Source of the DNA: Clostridia bacterium
GTDB lineage: Bacteria; Bacillota_A; Clostridia; Christensenellales; Aristaeellaceae
Assembly: GCA_017432405.1 (NCBI GenBank)
Contig: JAFRJF010000082.1
Coordinates: 1 to 18,654 of the forward strand
DNA: 18,654 nucleotides
Reading direction: 5' to 3'
Part shown: piece by piece, positions 1 through 6,062 of the stretch
Position numbering within the stretch: position 1 is the first letter of the stretch
Layout: each line of letters opens with the position of its first letter
Notes under the pieces: generated by a model
The model's database searches: none
Told to the model about the DNA's origin: nothing
Seen by the model: only the letters and a program-made list of their open reading frames with translations
Position numbers and translations under genes: made by a program

Positions 1-83
1 AAGTCTCATATACATCACCCGATACTATTATAACATACCGTGGCATAACGTGTAACTATATATTCTAATATTGACAAAAAAAT

Positions 84-108
84 AACGCTCCACTCGGCGT
101 TTTCTCTG
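84..108. terminator. Possible intrinsic terminator hairpin
   Basis: AACGC at 84-88 pairs with GCGTT at 97-101 around an 8-base loop. The plus strand continues TTTTCTCT, and on the minus strand the stem is followed by a longer T run (complement of the A tract at 76-82). It could end a transcript entering from the left edge, or act in both directions. The stem is only 5 bp, so the call is tentative. Confidence 0.4.
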
Positions 109-191
109 TCTTGCTTGCTTACTTGCTGTCAAACACCCGGGCCGCTTGTAATTTCGCTATTTAACCGAAATATATCAATGTTGCAACGGGT

Positions 192-221
192 TTGCCTCTA
201 CCGAAACAGACCGTATATGAT
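192..221 (+). promoter_or_regulatory. Possible sigma-A promoter of the thirteen-gene operon
   Basis: TTGCCT at 192-197 and TATGAT at 216-221 are separated by 18 bases, which fits a weak -35 and a good -10 box. Transcription would start near 228, giving a leader of about 85 bases before the ATG at 312. The -35 match is poor, so the real promoter could lie elsewhere in this AT-rich region. Confidence 0.35.
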
Positions 222-311
222 AAAATAACATTGAATAATTTTGTGCTTTTGAAGCGCCGGTTACTGTCGGTGCGTTGTCTGTATGCGTAATTACAAGGGG
301 AGGATTTAGTT

Positions 312-1712
312 ATGTGGAATCTGGGTAACAAGGGACAGAGCGTCGCGCTGATCGAAGGTGAAAGAAAGGTCACATACGCCCAGCTGGAAGAGCTGTGTCG
401 CAGGATCGTCGCGCCGCTGGGCGAGCGGTCCCTTGTGTTTTGCCTGTGCACCAATACGGTGGCGTCTGTCGCGGGCTACCTCGCGTTGACCGATAACGGC
501 CATGTGCCGCTGCTGCTGGACGCCAAGATCAGCCGCGACCTGCTCAACCAGCTGATCGAAGCCTATCGTCCCGGCTGGATCTGGGCGCCTGCGGACGCGG
601 GAGACAAGCTGCCCGAGCGTGAAACCGTCCTCGAGATGGAGGGCTACGCGCTTTCCTCCATGGCGGTGGACGCGCCCTATGCCATGAACGACGCGCTCTG
701 CCTGCTGATTTCGACCTCGGGCTCCACGGGCAGCCCCAAGCTGGTGCGCCAGAGCTATCAGAACCTGCGCTCAAATACCGAGGCCATCATAGAGTACCTG
801 GGCATCACGCCCTCGGAGCGGGCGATCACGTCCCTGCCGATGAATTACGTCTACGGCCTGTCCGTGCTCAACACCCACATCTATGCCGGCGCGATACTGG
901 TGCTGACGAACCTCAATCCCTACGCAAAGAAGTTCTGGGACCTGGTGAACAGCGAGGGCGTCACCTCCTTCGCGGGCGTGCCCTTCACCTACGAGACCAT
1001 CGACAAGCTGCGCATACTCAAGCGCGAGCTGCCGACGCTGAAGACGATGACCCAGGCCGGCGGAAAGCTGTCGCCGGAGCTGCACAAAAAGCTGGCCACC
1101 TGGGCCATGGCGTGCGGCAAGCGATTCGTGGTCATGTACGGCGCCTCCGAGGCGACCGCCCGCATGGGCTATCTGCCGCCTGAGCGCTCCCTGGAGAAGC
1201 AGGGGAGCATGGGCATTCCGATTCCGGGCGGCCGGTTCGAGTTGATCGACGCGAACGGCGAGGTCATCGACGCGCCGGAGCAGGTGGGCGAGATGGTGTA
1301 CTATGGTCCAAATGTCACCCTGGGCTATGCGCTGACTGGGGCCGACCTGAGCAAGCCGGATGAGAACAAGGGCCGCCTGGTGACGGGCGACATGGCCAAG
1401 CGGGACGCGGACGGCTTCTATTACATCGTTGGCAGGAAAAAGCGCTTTTTGAAGATACTGGGCAAGCGCATCAACCTGGACGACGTGGAGCGCCTGCTGA
1501 AGCAACACTTCGATACCGGCGATATCGCCTGCGGCGGCAAGGACGACGAGCTGTGGATCTACGTGACGGACCCGGCCCTTGAGGACGAAGCGGTGGAATA
1601 CGTGTTCAATGAGATGGACATCAACCGCAAGCTGCAAAAGGCGGACACCATTCCCGCCATACCGAGGAATACTTCCCAGAAGGTGCTTTACAGCCAGCTT
1701 CCGCCGCTGTAA
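312..1712 (+). CDS. AMP-forming acyl/amino-acid ligase, carrier-protein loading type
   Basis: This 466-residue protein belongs to the adenylate-forming (ANL) superfamily, which activates a carboxylic acid with ATP and transfers it to a thiol. Visible core motifs are the phosphate loop STSGSTGSPK at residues 134-143, YGASEATARM from Y276, the TGD motif at 358-360 and GRKKRFLKILGKRINLDD near 375-393. The C-terminal catalytic lysine is probably K457 in SQKVLY, where most relatives have GK. The ATG at 312 has GGGGAGG 8 bases upstream. The gene opens an operon that also encodes a carrier protein, an MBOAT acyltransferase and an SGNH protein, so by position it is the counterpart of DltA. The A5 motif YG.SEAT is of the general acyl/aryl ligase type and not what I expect of D-alanine-specific DltA. 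The substrate is therefore unknown and could be a short acyl, hydroxy or amino acid. Confidence 0.85.
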   Translation: MWNLGNKGQSVALIEGERKVTYAQLEELCRRIVAPLGERSLVFCLCTNTVASVAGYLALTDNGHVPLLLDAKISRDLLNQLIEAYRPGWIWAPADAGDKLPERETVLEMEGYALSSMAVDAPYAMNDALCLLISTSGSTGSPKLVRQSYQNLRSNTEAIIEYLGITPSERAITSLPMNYVYGLSVLNTHIYAGAILVLTNLNPYAKKFWDLVNSEGVTSFAGVPFTYETIDKLRILKRELPTLKTMTQAGGKLSPELHKKLATWAMACGKRFVVMYGASEATARMGYLPPERSLEKQGSMGIPIPGGRFELIDANGEVIDAPEQVGEMVYYGPNVTLGYALTGADLSKPDENKGRLVTGDMAKRDADGFYYIVGRKKRFLKILGKRINLDDVERLLKQHFDTGDIACGGKDDELWIYVTDPALEDEAVEYVFNEMDINRKLQKADTIPAIPRNTSQKVLYSQLPPL

Positions 1713-1735
1713 TCGGAAAGGACAGGGGTACAGAT

Positions 1736-2386
1736 ATGGCATTGATCAAATCCGTCGCCGATGACGCCGTCGTCAAGAATACGACCCTGGGCAAGCGCTC
1801 CACCATCGACCACGATTGCGTGGTGCTGAATTCCACCATCGGCAGCTATGTGGACATCGAGAAGCGCAACCTGATCCGAAGCGCCGTCATCGGGGACATG
1901 ACCTATACCGGCGCGGACGTGGGCATCATGTGGGCCGAGGTCGGGAAATACTGCTGCATCGCCCGGAAGGTGGAAATCGGCGGCAACGAGCACAACTATC
2001 GCGCGGCGTCGATGATGCCGTCCTATCGCCTGCTCAACAAGCTGGGGGGCAAGCTGTCCATGCACCAGGACGAGGAAATCGTCCGCGTCGGCAACGACGT
2101 CTGGATCGGCGTGGGCGCGCTGATTCCCCGCAAGAGCGGACTGGTGATCGGCGACGGCGCCGTCATCGGCAGCGGCGCTGTTGTGACAAAGAGCGTTCCG
2201 CCCTACGCTATCGTCGCGGGCGTGCCCGCCAGGGTCATACGCTACCGCTTTGAAGCGCCGGTCATCGAAAAGCTGCTGCGCCTGAAGTGGTGGGACTGGG
2301 AGCGGGAAAAGATCCTTGAAAACTGGCCGCTGCTCTCCTCGGACCTGACCGAGGAAGCTGTTGACGCGCTGCTTGCGCTGGAATAA
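1736..2386 (+). CDS. Hexapeptide-repeat acetyltransferase, CatB/XAT-like
   Basis: This 216-residue protein has the left-handed beta-helix repeat pattern of acyl-CoA-dependent O/N-acetyltransferases. Isoleucine/valine-spaced triplets run through residues 10-70, and the active-site half includes VGNDVWIGVGALI and GDGAVIGSGAVVTKSVPPYAIVAGVPAR. The C-terminal helix with KWWDWE is typical of the xenobiotic acetyltransferase (CatB/Vat) subgroup, which also contains many cell-envelope sugar acetyltransferases. The ATG at 1736 lies 23 bases after the ligase stop, with AGGGG at 1724-1728 as ribosome site. No signal peptide or membrane segment is seen, so it should act in the cytoplasm. In this operon it most likely acetylates a sugar precursor of the surface polymer. 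An antibiotic-resistance role is less likely. The acceptor cannot be read from sequence. Confidence 0.8.
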   Translation: MALIKSVADDAVVKNTTLGKRSTIDHDCVVLNSTIGSYVDIEKRNLIRSAVIGDMTYTGADVGIMWAEVGKYCCIARKVEIGGNEHNYRAASMMPSYRLLNKLGGKLSMHQDEEIVRVGNDVWIGVGALIPRKSGLVIGDGAVIGSGAVVTKSVPPYAIVAGVPARVIRYRFEAPVIEKLLRLKWWDWEREKILENWPLLSSDLTEEAVDALLALE

Positions 2387-2507
2387 AAGCGCCGGCGACG
2401 CCTGAACAAGAGATATTTATGGATAATGCCTTCATCATACGACGGGCCGACGCGCACCGTGCCCGGTGAAGCCGAGGCCAAACCAAGACAGGACGGGAGG
2501 AGAAAAC

Positions 2508-2735
2508 ATGGACGAGCTGCTGAGCATTCTTAAGGGTATTTGCCCCAAGGTGGATTTTGTCAAAGAGAAGAAGCTGATCGACGACGGCATACTGGATTCC
2601 TTCGATATCATCTCCATCGTCAATGAGCTGAACGAGCATTACGACATCGAAATTGATGTGGACGACCTCGAACCGGATAACTTTAACACCGTTGAAGCGA
2701 TGCTGGAGCTGATCGAAAAGCTGAGCAACGAATAA
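2508..2735 (+). CDS. Acyl carrier protein (DltC-like)
   Basis: This is a 75-residue acidic four-helix carrier protein with the phosphopantetheine site DSFDI, serine S31. After modification by a 4'-phosphopantetheinyl transferase it should carry the acyl group activated by the ligase at 312-1712. I chose ATG 2508 because GGGAGGAG ends 5 bases upstream and the product then has the normal carrier length. An in-frame upstream ATG at 2466 would add 14 unlikely residues. The stop is 20 bases before the MBOAT gene. The order ligase, acetyltransferase, carrier, MBOAT, SGNH resembles dltA-C-B-D with an insertion. The gap of 121 bases before it is the widest in the operon and holds no clear gene. Confidence 0.88.
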   Translation: MDELLSILKGICPKVDFVKEKKLIDDGILDSFDIISIVNELNEHYDIEIDVDDLEPDNFNTVEAMLELIEKLSNE

Positions 2736-2755
2736 CGGAGCGAGGGGCATTATCC

Positions 2756-4336
2756 ATGAATATCGTATCTCTGTTTTACCTGGCGTTTGTGGCTGCCGTG
2801 GCGCTGGTTTACTTCATCGCGCCACGCCGCTTTCGCTGGGTAATACTGCTGGGGGCCAGCCTGGTCATCTACCTGTACTGTGGCAGGCGGATGATCGTCT
2901 GGCTGCTTCTGACCTCGCTGAGCATATACGTCGGCGGCCTGCTGATCGATCGTCGCCAGAGGCGCTATCTCGAACAGCTCGACGCCAACCCCGGGCTCGA
3001 TAAAGACGGCAGGCGGGCGCTGAAAAAAAAGTGCGAGCGGGACAAGCGATTCTGGGCCGCTCTGGTTGCTGCGGTCAACATCGCGATCTGGGTGGCGTTC
3101 AAGTTTACGGACCTGTTCATCGAAGCATTCAACCGCAGCTTTTCTGCCAACCTGAGCCTCGTTCACCTGGCGCTGCCTCTGGGCATATCCTTTTACACGC
3201 TTCAGGCGATCAGCTACGTGGTCGACCTCACCAGAGGCAAGTGCGAGGTTCAAAGGAACTATTTCAAGCTGCTGCTGTGGCTGTGCTTTTTTCCACAGAT
3301 CCTGCAGGGGCCGATCTGCCGCTACAGGGAAACGGCCCACCAGCTCTATGAGCCCCATGATTTCGACTATCGCAGGGTAAAGTTCGGCATGCAGCGCATG
3401 CTCTGGGGCTTCTTCAAGAAACTCGTGATCGCTGACAGGGTGGTCAGCGTCTCCGACACGATCTTTGGCAATTCAGCAAAATACCAGGGCGTGATCTTCA
3501 TCATCGGCGCGCTGGCCTATACCATACAGATCTATGCCGACTTCTCCGGCGGCATGGACATCATCAGCGGCTCTGCCGAGATGCTGGGCATCACCATGCC
3601 CCTCAACTTTGAGCGGCCCTATTTTTCCAGGAGCATCGCGGAGTACTGGCGCAGGTGGCACATCACGCTGGGAACCTGGTTCAGGGATTATGTATTCTAT
3701 CCGCTGTCCATCTCCAGGGCATCCCAGGCGCTGGGCAGGCACTGTCGCAAGCTCTTCGGCCCGGCCCTGGGCAAGATGCTTCCCACCTATCTGGCCATGG
3801 TGCTGGTCTGGCTGCTCAACGGCATATGGCACGGGGCAGGGGCGCAGTTCGTCGCCTTCGGCATGTACCAGGGCATATTGATCGTGCTGGGCATGCAGCT
3901 GGAGCCCGTTTTCCAGTGGATCATCGACAAATTCAGCATTCGCACGGACTGCTTCAGCTGGCGGCTGTGGCAGCGCGTTCGCACGCTGGCGCTGATCATG
4001 GCCGGGCGCATCATATTCAAGGCCAACGGATTGCCTGAAGCGGGGCGCATCTTCAGGAGCATATTCACCGCCCGCAACTGGTGGGCCTTGACCGACGGCA
4101 CCCTCTTCAAGCTGGGCCTGGACGCATGGGAGCTGTTTGTGCTGTTCGTGGCGGTGCTCGTACTGCTGACGGTCAGCATATTGCAGGAGAAGGGCGTGCA
4201 CATCCGCGAGACGATCGAAAGGCAGAACCTGCTGTTCAGGTGGGGCCTCGTCATCTGTGCGGTGGTGGCCGTGGTGCTTTTCGGCGTCTATGGCATAAAC
4301 CTCGACCTGACTGGATTCGTCTATGCCGGCTTCTGA
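2756..4336 (+). CDS. MBOAT family membrane O-acyltransferase (DltB/AlgI-like)
   Basis: This is a 526-residue polytopic membrane protein with the full MBOAT signature. Visible blocks include PLGISFYTLQAISYVVD, FFPQILQGPICRYRE, DFSGGMDIISG, and SIAEYWRRWHITLGTWF with H302. The presumed catalytic histidine is H359 in GIWHGAG. Proteins of this type (DltB, AlgI, PatA) take an acyl group from a cytoplasmic donor and pass it across the membrane to a surface polymer. Here the donor should be the neighbouring carrier protein and the partner the SGNH protein immediately downstream. The ATG at 2756 has GAGGGG 8 bases upstream and sits 20 bases after the carrier stop. Length and motif order are normal for the family. 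Whether the acceptor is a teichoic acid or another polysaccharide is open. Confidence 0.92.
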   Translation: MNIVSLFYLAFVAAVALVYFIAPRRFRWVILLGASLVIYLYCGRRMIVWLLLTSLSIYVGGLLIDRRQRRYLEQLDANPGLDKDGRRALKKKCERDKRFWAALVAAVNIAIWVAFKFTDLFIEAFNRSFSANLSLVHLALPLGISFYTLQAISYVVDLTRGKCEVQRNYFKLLLWLCFFPQILQGPICRYRETAHQLYEPHDFDYRRVKFGMQRMLWGFFKKLVIADRVVSVSDTIFGNSAKYQGVIFIIGALAYTIQIYADFSGGMDIISGSAEMLGITMPLNFERPYFSRSIAEYWRRWHITLGTWFRDYVFYPLSISRASQALGRHCRKLFGPALGKMLPTYLAMVLVWLLNGIWHGAGAQFVAFGMYQGILIVLGMQLEPVFQWIIDKFSIRTDCFSWRLWQRVRTLALIMAGRIIFKANGLPEAGRIFRSIFTARNWWALTDGTLFKLGLDAWELFVLFVAVLVLLTVSILQEKGVHIRETIERQNLLFRWGLVICAVVAVVLFGVYGINLDLTGFVYAGF

Positions 4337-4372
4337 TTATATGCCGGTCTGCTGGAGGATGGTTCATCAATC

Positions 4373-6007
4373 ATGAGTATAAAGATCAAGAGGGCGGCGG
4401 GCGCCATCGCGTTCTTTTTGCTGCTCTTTGCCACCCTGGCATGGGTCCAGGACGTGGTCACGCCGGACTTCGACTGGCCGGAGCACAACCGGCGCTCCCT
4501 CAAGGGCATCAGAAGCGCCTTCAACGAGCCCAAGGGCAGCATTGACGCCGTCTTTTTCGGCACGAGCCAGACCTTCTGCTCGATTTCCCCGATGACGATG
4601 TACGACATCGCCGGCGTTCGCGCCTACAACATGGCGAGCACCAACCAGCGCATCCCGGTGGCATACCACCTGCTCAGGGCCATACTGCACAACCAGTCGC
4701 CCAAGCTGGTGGTGGTCGACGCCAGCGGCTTCTTCTATACAGAAAAGGAGATGCAGAGCGCCGCGAAGTACGAGGAAATGGTCAACAGCCTCCCCTGGAG
4801 CAGGATCAAGGAAAAATGGGAGCTGATGACCGAGATCGCGAAGCTGCAGGACAGGGGAAACGATTGGAAATACATCCTGAGCTCGGTCATCCCCCTGCTC
4901 AGGTACCACTCGAACTACCTGCTGACGGAGCAGGATCATGTAGAGATGTACATGAAGGATCTCTACCAGCGCAAGGGCTACGTGGCGACCTTCGACTTTG
5001 TGCCCGTGGAAAAGGAGAACTATAAGATCGTCAAGGCCATGCTGGATCCGAACGACGACTATGCCAGCGACGACGACCGCAAGGAGAAGCTCCAGGACGC
5101 GATCGAGGCCAACGAGCCCTACCTGATGAAGATGCAGCAGCTGTGCCGGGAACACGGCGCGGAGTTGGTCTTCATGAAGGTGCCCATTAGCCCGACCACC
5201 GAGCACAGGGGCTACTGGAGCTACAACAAGCACGTGATGACCGAGACTTTGGCCGGGAAGATGGGCGTGAAATTCCTCGATATGTGCTATGAGGACATCG
5301 GCCTGGACTGGTTCAAGGATTCCAATGACAGTGGTGAGCATGTCAACTATCGCGGCACGAAGAAAATCACCGCCAGGGTACTGAAGTGGCTCCAGGAGGA
5401 TTTCGGCCTGGCATCAGAACCCAATGCGCAGTGGGACCGGCAGTGGTCGTATCAGAACGAGGTGTTCGCCGAGGAAATGGAATACCTGGACCTGGAGCTG
5501 GAATACGACCTTGTGAAGTATCTCGAGCGCGTCCGGGAGGGCGACTATGTGCTCTTCACCATCGTGTCAAACGGCCTGGGCAAGTATTGGAGCGACGAGG
5601 CCCAGCAGGCGTTCGAGAAGACCACGGGCACAAAGCTCGACCTGAGAAAGAAGGGGAACGCGGCCTATGTGAGCGTTTCCAGCCAGGGCAGGATCATCGA
5701 AGAGCGCAATGACAGGCGGTCCTGTTCCCTCCAGATCGACCTGGAGAACGGGCTGAATTGCAAATTGAACAGCAGGAAGACCGGGTCCAGGTCTGCCGGT
5801 TCGATCGTCATCGACGCAAAGCGCTACGATGCCCCGGGCCAGGGCGTCCATTTCGTGGTCTATGACAACAAGCTGGGCTGCGTCGTGGACAGCGTCTGCT
5901 TCAACACCGCATCCAGGGCGCTGACGGCGCAACAGTATACGGAATACAAGGAAGCCATGCGCATGAAGATCATCGAATACGTTCACGGCCAGATGAAGGG
6001 CATCTGA
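4373..6007 (+). CDS. Membrane-anchored SGNH-type protein (DltD/AlgJ-like) with ILEI/FAM3-like C-terminal domain
   Basis: This 544-residue protein starts with a signal anchor (hydrophobic residues about 8-25), so the body should lie outside the membrane. The SGNH-like part has a candidate nucleophile S65 in FFGTSQTFCS and a candidate D319/H323 pair in NDSGEHVNYRG. That is the arrangement of DltD and AlgJ/AlgX partners that finish acyl transfer to extracellular polymers. Residues about 375-515 form a second module resembling the ILEI/FAM3 domain: GDYVLFTIVSNG, then GQGVHFVVYDNKLGCVVDS and CFNT. In the eukaryotic proteins I recall, the two halves occur in the opposite order. The GGAGG at 4354-4358 is 14 bases from the ATG, rather far, but no better start is seen. 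It is probably co-translated with the MBOAT gene, which is 36 bases upstream. Confidence 0.8.
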   Translation: MSIKIKRAAGAIAFFLLLFATLAWVQDVVTPDFDWPEHNRRSLKGIRSAFNEPKGSIDAVFFGTSQTFCSISPMTMYDIAGVRAYNMASTNQRIPVAYHLLRAILHNQSPKLVVVDASGFFYTEKEMQSAAKYEEMVNSLPWSRIKEKWELMTEIAKLQDRGNDWKYILSSVIPLLRYHSNYLLTEQDHVEMYMKDLYQRKGYVATFDFVPVEKENYKIVKAMLDPNDDYASDDDRKEKLQDAIEANEPYLMKMQQLCREHGAELVFMKVPISPTTEHRGYWSYNKHVMTETLAGKMGVKFLDMCYEDIGLDWFKDSNDSGEHVNYRGTKKITARVLKWLQEDFGLASEPNAQWDRQWSYQNEVFAEEMEYLDLELEYDLVKYLERVREGDYVLFTIVSNGLGKYWSDEAQQAFEKTTGTKLDLRKKGNAAYVSVSSQGRIIEERNDRRSCSLQIDLENGLNCKLNSRKTGSRSAGSIVIDAKRYDAPGQGVHFVVYDNKLGCVVDSVCFNTASRALTAQQYTEYKEAMRMKIIEYVHGQMKGI

Positions 6008-6062
6008 CGCAATCGGCGCTGAATGTGTTCTGAGCACTGTTTTTCTACGGAGGTTTATCGCT

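Larger units (their letters stand above)
1..311. other. AT-rich intergenic region upstream of the surface-polymer operon
   Basis: No convincing gene is visible on either strand. The stretch is clearly richer in A and T than the genes that follow. It contains a hairpin at 84-101 that could terminate an upstream transcript and a possible promoter around 192-221. A 6-bp hairpin (254-259 with 268-273, one G-U pair, 8-base loop) falls in what would be the leader. A strong GGGGAGG ribosome site at 297-303 serves the first gene. Nothing else could be supported. Confidence 0.7.

Noticed and set aside
2420..2470. Tiny 16-codon reading frame in the gap before the carrier-protein gene
   Set aside because: It has no convincing ribosome site and no recognisable sequence; it is most likely chance.
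312..6007. Calling the first five genes a standard dltABCD operon
   Set aside because: The ligase lacks DltA-type motifs, an acetyltransferase is inserted and the SGNH protein has an additional domain, so dlt gene symbols would overstate what is seen.
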